DNA from: Thalassotalea profundi
GTDB taxonomy: Bacteria > Pseudomonadota > Gammaproteobacteria > Enterobacterales > Alteromonadaceae
DNA length: 64,000 bases
Assembly: GCF_014653195.1 (NCBI RefSeq)
Contig: NZ_BNAH01000008.1
Span: forward strand, 1-64,000
Direction of reading: 5' to 3'
Numbering within the stretch: the stretch's first letter is position 1; every line of letters begins with the position of its first letter. The translations under genes were made by a program, and so were the position numbers. Positions 34,719 to 43,028 of this stretch are shown in pieces. The notes beneath the pieces were generated by a model, which saw only the letters and a program-made list of their open reading frames with translations, was not told the origin of the DNA and did not search any database.

Positions 34719-35936
34719 ATGAAAACTATTGTTAATCGTCATCCAACTCTAGCATTAACCTTAATAGCTACTGCAATAAGTTTTGCTTTTATTGGTTCTA
34801 CACAAGCTAACACTATTGATAATATAGCTAAAGCAGTAACTGATTCTAATGTTAATATAAATCTGCGTTATCGTGTAGAAACCGTTGATCAAGAAGGCAT
34901 TGAAAAAGATGCGACAGCATCTACTTTAAAAAGCCGCTTAACATGGGCTACAGCACCAATAAATAAAATAACATTTAATGTTGAAGTGGATAATGTTACT
35001 GCTGTAATTATTGATGACTACAATTCAACAACCAATGGAAAAACACAATATCCTATTATTGCAGATCCTGAAGGAACAGATTTAAACCAAGCTAATATTA
35101 AATATGCAGGGGAAGCATTAACTTTTATTGGTGGGCGACAGCGTATTACTCACAATAATCAACGCTTTATTGGTGGTGTAGCTTGGCGTCAAAATGAACA
35201 AACCTATGATGCTGCACGCTTCATATATAAAACATCTGATGCAGTATCAATTGATTATAGTTATGTCTTTAATGTTAATCGTATATTTGGACCAAACGAC
35301 GGTGTACAAGTAGCTGATTGGTATGGGAATTTTCAGTTAATTAATGCCACCTTTCAGCAAAATGAAAACCATCAGTTTAATGCATTTGTGTATTCTCTAG
35401 ATAATGAGGAATCGCACGTTAATTCTACAAATACCTACGGTTTTGACTATATAGGAAGTTTTGGCAATGTGAAGGCTAGTTTGAGTTACGCTAAGCAATC
35501 TGATGCATATGACAACTTACTAGATTTTTCAGCAGATTATTACAAAGCAGAGCTTTCAGGGAAAATAGGGCAAGTAATATTAACTGCGGGCTATGAAGTG
35601 CTAGGAAGTGATAATGGCGTAGGCTTTTCCACCCCGCTTGCAACATTACATAAATTTCAAGGCTTTGCTGACAAATTTTTAGGTACACCAAGCACAGGTA
35701 TTGAAGATCTGTACATAAGTGCGACAACAGTCGTTAGCGATATTAAGTTAGTGGCAACCTATCATGATTTTACTGCAGAAACCGGTAGTGCTGATTATGG
35801 CAGTGAAATCGACTTAGCCGCTTCATATGCTTTCAATAAACATGTATCAGGCCTATTAAAGTTTGCAGCGTATGACGCTAATGCTTTAGGCACGGATACT
35901 AATAAGTTGTGGGCAATGGCGACATTCTTATTTTAG
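34719..35936 (+). CDS. Outer-membrane porin, alginate-export-like family
   Basis: A 405-aa beta-barrel protein with signal peptide (about 1-30, TQA-NTI). The barrel carries alternating strands ending in a C-terminal Phe (MATFLF), as outer-membrane proteins do. Sequence such as NINLRYRVETVDQ, IGGRQRITHNNQRFIGG and WRQNEQTYDAARF is typical of the porins annotated as alginate-export family in Shewanella and relatives. A strong Shine-Dalgarno (AAGGAGAG) precedes ATG. The FNR/DNR-type box upstream suggests anaerobic induction, so the solute might be an electron acceptor or product rather than alginate. Substrate unknown. Confidence 0.82.
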   Translation: MKTIVNRHPTLALTLIATAISFAFIGSTQANTIDNIAKAVTDSNVNINLRYRVETVDQEGIEKDATASTLKSRLTWATAPINKITFNVEVDNVTAVIIDDYNSTTNGKTQYPIIADPEGTDLNQANIKYAGEALTFIGGRQRITHNNQRFIGGVAWRQNEQTYDAARFIYKTSDAVSIDYSYVFNVNRIFGPNDGVQVADWYGNFQLINATFQQNENHQFNAFVYSLDNEESHVNSTNTYGFDYIGSFGNVKASLSYAKQSDAYDNLLDFSADYYKAELSGKIGQVILTAGYEVLGSDNGVGFSTPLATLHKFQGFADKFLGTPSTGIEDLYISATTVVSDIKLVATYHDFTAETGSADYGSEIDLAASYAFNKHVSGLLKFAAYDANALGTDTNKLWAMATFLF

Positions 35937-35993
35937 CTATGTTAATCAGTTAGTTAAAAATAAAGGTGAAATATCTATATAAGGATTGATCGT

Positions 35994-36566
35994 ATGAGAA
36001 AAAGGCGACCAAAAATTTATGGTGTTATTTTAGCAGGAGGACCTTCTTCACTGATGGGCGAAGATAAAGCTCATTTGAGTATTGCGGATGAAACTTTACT
36101 TGATCGTAACAAGTGTTTACTTGAATCTTTAAGCGTGAAAGAAGTTTTTATCTGTCGTAATGAAGAAGGTTATTTGAAAGATATTTATGAAAATGCTGGG
36201 CCTATGGCTGGCATTCATAGTGCGCTAGCAAAAACTAAATCAGCTAAAGTCGCCAATACATTGTTAGTTATACCTATTGATATGCCATATCTTGATCAAA
36301 AAATTATGCAGGACTTGCTAAGTTTTGGTGATGCTATGCGCTGCGCTGTAAATTTTAGCGGGTATCAACTACCTTTATATTTACCTAATAACGCTGAAAA
36401 TAGGGAATTTGCTAAGGTGGTTGCATCGTCAACCGAAGATCGCTCAATCAAGCGCTATTTAAATATTATTAACAGTGCACAAGTTAATTCGACAGAAGTG
36501 GAAAAGTTATTGAGTGTAAATAATCAATCAGACTGGTTAAATGCAATTACTCTTTTGAAAAATTAG
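35994..36566 (+). CDS. mobA: Molybdenum cofactor guanylyltransferase MobA
   Basis: Attaches GMP to molybdopterin to make the guanine dinucleotide cofactor used by DMSO-reductase-family enzymes. 190 aa. The N-terminal nucleotide-binding signature is GVILAGGPSSLMGEDK, followed by AGPMAGIHSAL and IPIDMPYLD, where the Asp binds magnesium. It starts 57 bases after the porin with RBS AAGGA and could share its transcript, hence also FNR-type control. Terminated at 36576-36610. Confidence 0.88.
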   Translation: MRKRRPKIYGVILAGGPSSLMGEDKAHLSIADETLLDRNKCLLESLSVKEVFICRNEEGYLKDIYENAGPMAGIHSALAKTKSAKVANTLLVIPIDMPYLDQKIMQDLLSFGDAMRCAVNFSGYQLPLYLPNNAENREFAKVVASSTEDRSIKRYLNIINSAQVNSTEVEKLLSVNNQSDWLNAITLLKN

Positions 36567-36575
36567 CTCACATAA

Positions 36576-36610
36576 AATAGACCAGTCATCGCACTGGTCT
36601 ATTATTTTAA
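36576..36610. terminator. Bidirectional terminator between mobA and moeA
   Basis: Perfect 11-bp stem AATAGACCAGT (36576-36586) / ACTGGTCTATT (36593-36603), loop CATCGC, then ATTTTAA. It lies between convergent genes. Confidence 0.85.
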
Positions 36611-36635
36611 TTAAATTGATTATAGCATTGCGAAT

Positions 36636-37886
36636 TTATCCAATAATGTGATCAAACAACTCTATTTCAACATACTCACCGGCATTACACCCCTGATGTT
36701 GCTGTGGTAATATTATATAGCAGTTTGCACGGCTCATTGATGATAAAACCCCTGAACCTTGGTGTGATAATGGTGTTACGTTTAACGTGTTATTTTCAGC
36801 AGTAAAAGCTGTGCCACGCTGAAAATCCATTCTTCCTGGGTGTTTTTTTATTATATCTGTTGTTTTAGCAATCAATTTGATGGGCTTTTTGAGTGATTGA
36901 CCAGACATTTTTTGAATTGCGGGAATAGCTAATTGATGAAAAGTCACGCTAGCTGAAACAGGATTGCCTGGCAAACCAAAAAATATACTATTGGCAAGCT
37001 TACCAAAAGCAAAGGGTTTACCTGGTTTCATTGCTATTTTCCAAAATGAAATACTTCCTAGCTCGTTGAGTACTTCTTTGGTGTAATCAGCATCGCCTAC
37101 TGATACTCCACCGGAGCTAACTACTGCATCGGCTTTTGTATTTGCTATAGTGAAGGCTTCACGTATTTTTGTTTTATCATCAGCAATTATGCCTAAATCA
37201 AGAACCTCAACATGCAAGCGTTTGAGCATCGCTATTAGTACATGACGATTACTTTCATAGATATCACCTAAAGATAGAGTATCAGATGCTGACTTAAGTT
37301 CATCGCCAGTCGAAAACACTGCGATAACAGGTTTACGAAATACTTTTACAGAGCTCACACCTAATGAAGCTAGTAAACCTATGTCAATGCTGGTGAATTT
37401 ATGTCCTTGGCTAAAAACTTTTTCGCCTACAGCAATATCTTCTCCTGCTAACCGTATATGATTGACTTTAGAAATAGACTGATTAGTGATAATACTTTCG
37501 CCTTGCACAATAACGTTTTCTTGCATTTCAACAGTAGTGGCTGACTTAGGTACAACAGCACCTGTCATAATACGGATACATTGGCCTGTTGTTAATTCAC
37601 CCATAAAAGGCTGGCCAGCCATTGCAGTACCAACAAGCTTGAATTGACTGCCTTTAGGGATTTCGTTATCTTGATTAAAGTCTGCACAAAGTGCGTAACC
37701 ATCCATAGCTGAATTATTGTGTGCGGGAACATTAACCGGCGATACCATATTTTCGGCGCAGATGCGAAAATCACAATCATTAAGCGAAACTTCTTCAATG
37801 TCATTAATGGGAGTAATGTCAGCTAATAATGTTTCTTTAGCTTGATTCATTGGCATTAAACCAGGAGTGCTACAACAATCTGTCAT
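36636..37886 (-). CDS. moeA: Molybdopterin molybdenumtransferase MoeA
   Basis: Inserts molybdate into adenylated molybdopterin. 416 aa from ATG 37886 (MTDCCSTPGLMPMNQAKE); a longer frame opens at 37955. Motifs: VPAHNNSAMDGYAL, the GDELK and SNRHVL region, SGGVSVGDADYTKEVL and GLPGNPVSASVTF, all standard for MoeA. The CC near the N terminus is unusual but outside the catalytic core. Convergent with mobA. Together with moeB and mobA it supports a Mo-enzyme-based metabolism. The early moa genes are not in the window. Confidence 0.93.
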   Translation of the reverse strand: MTDCCSTPGLMPMNQAKETLLADITPINDIEEVSLNDCDFRICAENMVSPVNVPAHNNSAMDGYALCADFNQDNEIPKGSQFKLVGTAMAGQPFMGELTTGQCIRIMTGAVVPKSATTVEMQENVIVQGESIITNQSISKVNHIRLAGEDIAVGEKVFSQGHKFTSIDIGLLASLGVSSVKVFRKPVIAVFSTGDELKSASDTLSLGDIYESNRHVLIAMLKRLHVEVLDLGIIADDKTKIREAFTIANTKADAVVSSGGVSVGDADYTKEVLNELGSISFWKIAMKPGKPFAFGKLANSIFFGLPGNPVSASVTFHQLAIPAIQKMSGQSLKKPIKLIAKTTDIIKKHPGRMDFQRGTAFTAENNTLNVTPLSHQGSGVLSSMSRANCYIILPQQHQGCNAGEYVEIELFDHIIG

Positions 37887-37998
37887 TTTATTTTTACTTA
37901 ATTTTCTTTGAATAAGTATTGTCGCTAGTTTATGCTTGAGGTGTTTACTTTTCAAGGCGTTATCAGATGTTTGTAATAAACTAGCGGAGTTAAATTAA

Positions 37999-38760
37999 CT
38001 ATCTTTTCCCCAACTTTTTACGTACTTTTTCCATATGCTCGCGAAAGCTTTTATCAAATTTGGTTTCACCACAAGCAAACGTACTTACCGCTTTTACTCC
38101 ATCTACGCCAATAGCTGACAAGTCTTCAATAATGGTACAGGTGCCATTGTCTCCTTTAATAACGCTTTTATGAGTACTGATAGTTGAGGTTGCTTGCTTT
38201 CTTTTTTCGTCAACTGTGGGGCGTATAGTCGAATGAGGCACCAAATTAGGTGTACCATGCATAACTGAACCTGTATTAGGTTGAGAAAGTTCTTGTTGAA
38301 ACTGTGTTTGGTTTTGTCTCTGAATTTTTTCACGTAATTGTTGTAAGCTTTTATAACTAAAGCCCTGATGTGGTATTTTTTTTATTTCAGATGGTTTAGA
38401 CAGAATGATTGATTTCTCATCTGTTTTAGAGATTGAAATATGTTCAGGTTTAACTTCTGGTACTGGTTTTGGTACTTTTTTGGATTGAGCTTCTTTCAGT
38501 TCACTGAGGTGTTCCGGTTGATTAAACACTTCTTCTTGCGATAATAACTTTTCTGTTTCAGTACTCTTGGTTTTATTTTTCTCCTGTGGCAGTAACTCCT
38601 CTCTTATCTCCTTAGGTTTTTTATAAATATAACTTTTAATTGATACTGGGGTTAATTTGGTTTTTGGTATGATCATTGTTTGGCTATTATTGAGAAATAC
38701 TATTACTACTACATGCAGTAGCACGGACAAAAGTATGGTAAAATGCGCCTTCTTAAACAC
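37999..38760 (-). CDS. TonB-like N-anchored protein of unknown function
   Basis: A 253-aa protein with an N-terminal membrane anchor (about residues 7-25, FTILLSVLLHVVVIVFL), then a long Lys/Glu/Pro-rich periplasm-spanning stretch (about 30-135, with KPVPEVKPEHISISK) and a C-terminal domain with two Cys (GTCTIIEDL and STFACGET). The build recalls TonB or TolA, and SxxLH in the anchor matches the TonB style. The end, however, is a small Cys-containing domain and not a TonB C-terminal fold, and there is no exbBD nearby. It lies 112 bases upstream of moeA on the same strand. Function unknown. Confidence 0.68.
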   Translation of the reverse strand: MFKKAHFTILLSVLLHVVVIVFLNNSQTMIIPKTKLTPVSIKSYIYKKPKEIREELLPQEKNKTKSTETEKLLSQEEVFNQPEHLSELKEAQSKKVPKPVPEVKPEHISISKTDEKSIILSKPSEIKKIPHQGFSYKSLQQLREKIQRQNQTQFQQELSQPNTGSVMHGTPNLVPHSTIRPTVDEKRKQATSTISTHKSVIKGDNGTCTIIEDLSAIGVDGVKAVSTFACGETKFDKSFREHMEKVRKKLGKR

Positions 38761-38927
38761 TTATAGCCTTGATAATCAATTAAATAGAAACATTAGCTTG
38801 TTATAGACGGGAATTGTATCAAATAGTTCATTCATCCTTTTATATTTAATACTGCAAAAGATAATTTCAATGATTTTAGTCGATTATACTAAGTTTAATT
38901 ATTATACCTAATACTATTGAGGTTTAT

Positions 38928-39305
38928 ATGGAATACGAATTTCGACGCGATATAATCACCGGCAATGCTAGTGCCCAGTTTTCATATGAGCATCAGGCTG
39001 TTGGGCCTTGGCTTGAAGTTGAAATAGGGCAAGATGAAAAGAAGTTGGCTCAAATTTCACAAGCAGTTGAACGAGTTATTTCAAGAAAAGAGCAAGAAAT
39101 TGTTTTTACAGGTCAAGAGTACTCAGTAACTATTTCACACAGTGATGTTATTATTAATGCTAATGCTTCTATGAGCTCAATTGATGAAGTTCCTGAGCAT
39201 TTAGTTTCTGATGAATTAAATATTGATGAAAATAGTCGCGCAAGTTGCGGTCTTGATGATTTTTATACACTGTTATTATCGTGGGCTGATTTCATAAAGA
39301 AATAG
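38928..39305 (+). CDS. yacL: YacL-family protein (UPF0231)
   Basis: A 125-aa acidic soluble protein matching YacL/UPF0231: N terminus MEYEFRRDIITG, the mid-part VGPWLEVEIG, strand-rich QEYSVTISHSDVIINAN and the conserved Cys end SCGLDDFYTLLLSW. Biological role unknown in any species. In E. coli yacL lies just after acnB; here it is 8 kb away, so the two genes are loosely linked. It converges on the HDOD gene with a possible shared terminator. Confidence 0.9.
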   Translation: MEYEFRRDIITGNASAQFSYEHQAVGPWLEVEIGQDEKKLAQISQAVERVISRKEQEIVFTGQEYSVTISHSDVIINANASMSSIDEVPEHLVSDELNIDENSRASCGLDDFYTLLLSWADFIKK

Positions 39306-39312
39306 CTCTATA

Positions 39313-39361
39313 AAAGTGCTTAATTAAATTATATTAAGTGTACTATTTTTTTAAGCGCTTT
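39313..39361. terminator. Possible terminator between yacL and the HDOD gene
   Basis: AAAGTGCTTAA (39313-39323) can pair with TTAAGCGCTTT (39351-39361), 10 of 11 positions, and a T7 run lies inside. A shorter stem, CTTAAT/ATTAAG, precedes that T-run. Either could terminate the yacL transcript. Confidence 0.4.
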
Positions 39362-40202
39362 ATATTTGTATTTCTGCCGAATCTTCAAGCAAGTCTTGGT
39401 ATTTATCGTCATCTAATTCTAGCAATATAAATATTGAATCTTTTAAATAAGGCCAGTCTGCACTTTCTCTAAAATGCTTGTGAGTATGAACAAGGTTCTC
39501 GGATAATTTTAATATTGCAAAATAAAGCTGTTCAATACTCCCATTTATTACCTTGAGATAATCCCGCTCGTGATGGGCTAATATTAATTGACAAATATTT
39601 TTAGGTAAGTTCCACGAAGAGGCAACAAAGTAGCCTATTGTTGCATGATTCACTTGATAAACACTGTCCTCAATTGACGTTAATGTTTCACTTGGTGTGT
39701 TATAGGCGTGTTCGTAGGTTTCTGAATAGTCACTATACCTCATCGCCATAACGGGAATGCCACAATCGTGAAATAATCCTAGTGAATAAATAACATCAGC
39801 TGAAACTGCTTGTTTAATAGTTTTTCCAATAGCAACACAAGTATTTGCTATATTTGTAGCGTTTTGCCAAAACTCCTCAAGCGCAATACTACAATTATTT
39901 TGATCAAAGCTTTTTTTAAGTAAAGCATTTCTAACAAGTAGCATAATACCGTTAAGACCAATATAGCGCGAAGCTTTATGAATATCTGAAATACTTCGTG
40001 CTAAACCGTAGATGGGGGAATTGACAGTTTTGAGTATTGTAGCTGCAACCGCTACATCTTTAGTAATGATATCTGCAATAACATTTAAGTTTGGTTCAGG
40101 CTGCGCCATTAGTTTTTGGAGTTCTAATAATAGCGCTGGTTGAGCTGGGACGGAAAAACCTTTACTAATATCTGCGATAATTTTATCGTTAACTTCTAAC
40201 AT
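39360..40202 (-). CDS. HDOD-domain signalling protein
   Basis: A 280-aa cytoplasmic protein, mostly one HDOD domain (about 10-215), an HD-GYP-related fold without a phosphodiesterase active site. Typical sequence: FSVPAQPALLLELQKLM, KTVNSPIYGLARSISDIHKA, YIGLNGIMLLVRN, LGLFHDCGIPVMA and a helical C-terminal stretch. Such proteins act as regulators in chemotaxis, motility or c-di-GMP networks. There is no attached receiver, GGDEF or EAL domain. It lies alone, between convergent yacL and a divergent BNR-repeat gene 245 bases away. Confidence 0.87.
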   Translation of the reverse strand: MLEVNDKIIADISKGFSVPAQPALLLELQKLMAQPEPNLNVIADIITKDVAVAATILKTVNSPIYGLARSISDIHKASRYIGLNGIMLLVRNALLKKSFDQNNCSIALEEFWQNATNIANTCVAIGKTIKQAVSADVIYSLGLFHDCGIPVMAMRYSDYSETYEHAYNTPSETLTSIEDSVYQVNHATIGYFVASSWNLPKNICQLILAHHERDYLKVINGSIEQLYFAILKLSENLVHTHKHFRESADWPYLKDSIFILLELDDDKYQDLLEDSAEIQI

Positions 40203-40447
40203 GATTAAACATCTTATGTCGTCATAGTAGAGGCAGAAAGCCTGCTACATTATATCATCGCAAGGATGTTATATTTAGGGTTGCAATTTAAACAGGTATT
40301 ACCACTATCGCTTAAATAATTTGGCTTTTCAATAATAAAACCATAAAAGTCAGTGACAAATATCATAATTTCAATTTTGTTGACGCTCTTGTACTTCATA
40401 TTTAAATAGACAATAGTAGATCAAAATTATTATACGAAGGGTTATCG

Positions 40448-41590
40448 GTGAGACAAATTTCTATTAAAAAAAAGACTAAAACTTTATTACTTCGTTGTTT
40501 ATATGGTGTTGCGTTAAGTAGCTTTAACGTGAGTGGCTACGCTATGACTACGGTTGACCTTCCTCAGTGGCATAAAATTCAAATTAATAAAAATTTATCT
40601 TTTCGTGGTAGCGCCATTAAAGGCGACTCTTTATGGGTAACAGGCTCTAATAATAGTGTTTTCGTTAGCCAAGATGGTGGTAAAACGTGGCATGACAAAT
40701 CGATAAAAGCGTCACTAATTACGGATTTTCGTGATATTGAGCTATTTGATACTAAAACCGCTATTGTAATGGGGGTGGGTAATGGCGTTCAGTCAGTGCT
40801 TTATAAAACCACTGATGGCGGTAATAGTTGGAATTTACTCTACCAAAATGCCGATGCACAAGGCTTTTTCGATTCAATTGCTTTTTGGGATAACAACCAT
40901 GGCGTTTTGCTAGGTGATCCTGTTGATGGTTATTATACCATCAAATTAACGAAAGATGGCGGGACCTCGTGGCAGCGTATTGATAAAAAAAATATCCCCG
41001 AAATATTAGAAAAAGAAGCCGCTTTTGCAGCCAGCGGAAATACATTAATTGTCGGTAAACAAGGTAAAGCATGGATTACCACAGGAGGCTTTTCAGCATC
41101 AGTTTATGAAAGTGATGACTACGGACAAACCTGGCAACGACAAACTGTTCCTTTATACAATGAAACCCAAACGGCTGGCGGGTATGGATTAGCATTGAAT
41201 CATCAGCAGCAACTTTTTGTTTTAGGTGGTGATTATCAGCAGCGTCCAGCAAAGTATAGCAATATGGCGACTTACCTTAATGGACAATGGCAAGCGGTTA
41301 ATGCGGGTGAAAACGGTTTAAGAACGGCTATGCGCTGTGAAGGCAATATTTGTATAGCAACGGGTAAAACAAGCAGTGATATTTCTTATAATGCCGGCAA
41401 AAGATGGCAAGCTTTTGATGATAAAAACCTGTCTAATTTAAAAAGTACTAAAGGTGACCGAGGCTTTTATACGTTAGCAAGTGATAATATGGTTTTTCTC
41501 GCGGCGGGCGCGCACGGAAAAATAGGTGTGTTGTCGTTTAAAAGGAATGATAAAGGCGTTAAAGATGTAAAGTCTCGTCTAAAGAAATAA
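40448..41590 (+). CDS. Exported BNR/YCF48-like beta-propeller protein
   Basis: A 380-aa protein with a long signal peptide (about 1-33, FNVSGYA-MTT). The mature part is made of BNR/YCF48-type repeats with the Asp-box pattern S-D-G-G-x-T-W: SQDGGKTWHD, TTDGGNSWNL, TKDGGTSWQR, ESDDYGQTWQR. This predicts a six- or seven-bladed propeller in the periplasm or outside. Plant and cyanobacterial YCF48 assists photosystem II; bacterial relatives are uncharacterised or sialidase-like. GTG 40448 follows GAAGGG. The gene stands alone and ends at the strong bidirectional terminator at 41637-41672. Confidence 0.85.
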   Translation: MRQISIKKKTKTLLLRCLYGVALSSFNVSGYAMTTVDLPQWHKIQINKNLSFRGSAIKGDSLWVTGSNNSVFVSQDGGKTWHDKSIKASLITDFRDIELFDTKTAIVMGVGNGVQSVLYKTTDGGNSWNLLYQNADAQGFFDSIAFWDNNHGVLLGDPVDGYYTIKLTKDGGTSWQRIDKKNIPEILEKEAAFAASGNTLIVGKQGKAWITTGGFSASVYESDDYGQTWQRQTVPLYNETQTAGGYGLALNHQQQLFVLGGDYQQRPAKYSNMATYLNGQWQAVNAGENGLRTAMRCEGNICIATGKTSSDISYNAGKRWQAFDDKNLSNLKSTKGDRGFYTLASDNMVFLAAGAHGKIGVLSFKRNDKGVKDVKSRLKK

Positions 41591-41636
41591 GTTAACGGAT
41601 TTAGCTTAAACTGACTCATGATATTGTCGATAAAAT

Positions 41637-41672
41637 AAAAGGGGTTATTTCAGTGTTGAAATAACCCCTTTT
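41637..41672. terminator. Strong bidirectional terminator
   Basis: A perfect 16-bp stem (41637-41652 and 41657-41672; AAAAGGGGTTATTTCA and its complement) with loop GTGT, giving A-run and T-run on both sides. It lies between the convergent BNR and zincin genes. Confidence 0.93.
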
Positions 41673-41696
41673 GATTAATTTTATTGTATTGCTGAG

Positions 41697-42806
41697 CTAT
41701 TTAGTATTTAACGAACGGCGACGTGAAGTCGCTAAGCCGGCTAGTGCTAAACCAAAAATAGCAACAGTGGTAGGCTCAGGAACTGATGCCGTATTTATAT
41801 CCCAACCAATAGCGTCAAAAGCAAATAAATCCATCGCAGTTGGACGAAGCATTTCACCAGGAGCTGCTGTAGGATCCATAATGCCAATACCTTGGTGATC
41901 TTCCCAATGACTGGCTTGTTGACCATCACCGCCATGTCGCCCTGTTGAAAAGTTAGCAAGGTTGGTCGCGCCACCATCAACTGAGAAATAGCTTTCAGCA
42001 CCAGGTCTAAAGTCTTTTACGCCCCAACCAATGGCATAGCTTTCTTCTGAGTAACGGAATAAATCTAAAATATCAGCAACAGCGTAACTATCAACGTTAA
42101 CTTGAGGATCTAAATAGTTGTATACATAATCATAAGTATCAACACCGCTAGTAAAACCTAACGCATGACCTATTTCATGAATAGCAACTCCGACAAAATC
42201 CCACTTATCGGTGTCAATACCATCTGATGCGTCAAAATCAAAAGCAAAATCACTACTAAAAGTAACATTACCATCTGAGGCTATGCCTAAGTGAGAGAGG
42301 TCTAGTCCCATTGCTTTTGCAACAGCAGTATTCGCATTGATCCAGTAATTATCTATTGAACCATCATTATCAAGCTCGTCTTCATCGCCGTTAGATTCTT
42401 CTTGATCTAAAAAAATAAGAGCACAAGGTGCGTCGCCAGCTGGCTGTGTTTGGTCACATGACAAATTATTGATTGCAACATTATCTAAGGCAGAAGTTGC
42501 ATCACCAATTAAGGTGCTTGCGAAACCTTGATAAGTCCATTGTATTGCAGTAGAACCAGTACTTCCTAAAATGCCTGCGCCTAATGAATCAAATGCAATA
42601 GATAAATTAACGGTAATATTATCGGTAAACATACTTTCCCAAAAAGAGGCTGCTTCTTGGAAACCCGCTAACGCTTGTTGGCCTTTAGCATCAGCAAATT
42701 GTGCTGGATCATAATCTAAAGCAATAGTGGTTGCATTGGCTTGCGAGCACAACATTGAAGCGGCTAAAATCGCGCCTGAAATTGCTGATAATTTAGTTTT
42801 AGTCAT
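41697..42806 (-). CDS. PEP-CTERM-anchored zinc metalloprotease
   Basis: A 369-aa exported protein. Signal peptide about 1-25; zinc motif HEIGHALGF with H210, E211 and H214; downstream GIMDP resembles a Met-turn, and HWEDHQGIG may supply another ligand. The C terminus is a PEP-CTERM sorting signal: VPEPTTVAIFGLALAGLA followed by a basic tail (SRRRS). An exosortase should process it at the surface; none is in this window. The middle has Asp/Asn-rich stretches (about 140-200) that may bind calcium. It resembles the annotated NF038122-type metalloprotease family, from memory. An inverted repeat in the upstream region (42847-42872) may regulate it. Confidence 0.87.
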   Translation of the reverse strand: MTKTKLSAISGAILAASMLCSQANATTIALDYDPAQFADAKGQQALAGFQEAASFWESMFTDNITVNLSIAFDSLGAGILGSTGSTAIQWTYQGFASTLIGDATSALDNVAINNLSCDQTQPAGDAPCALIFLDQEESNGDEDELDNDGSIDNYWINANTAVAKAMGLDLSHLGIASDGNVTFSSDFAFDFDASDGIDTDKWDFVGVAIHEIGHALGFTSGVDTYDYVYNYLDPQVNVDSYAVADILDLFRYSEESYAIGWGVKDFRPGAESYFSVDGGATNLANFSTGRHGGDGQQASHWEDHQGIGIMDPTAAPGEMLRPTAMDLFAFDAIGWDINTASVPEPTTVAIFGLALAGLATSRRRSLNTK

Positions 42807-42846
42807 CTGAATGTCTCTTATGTATTATTTTAGTTTTGTTATACAG

Positions 42847-42872
42847 TTAACAATTTCTCGGTAAATTGTTAA
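42847..42872. promoter_or_regulatory. Inverted repeat upstream of the zincin gene
   Basis: TTAACAATTT (42847-42856) and AAATTGTTAA (42863-42872) form a perfect 10-bp inverted repeat around CTCGGT, 41 bases before the protease start. It is an operator or leader hairpin candidate with no matching known consensus. Confidence 0.4.
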
Positions 42873-43028
42873 TGCACTGTAAATGCAAAAATCAAGCCTT
42901 TACTTAAAAGTCATTTTAAATCATGTGTTTGTTGTTTTTTTGAAAGTTGGTTTAATGTTAACTGTAAAAGAATCTGACGCTTAAAAATCAACCAAAAGCG
43001 TGAAAAGTTAAGAAAGTGTACTTAACAT

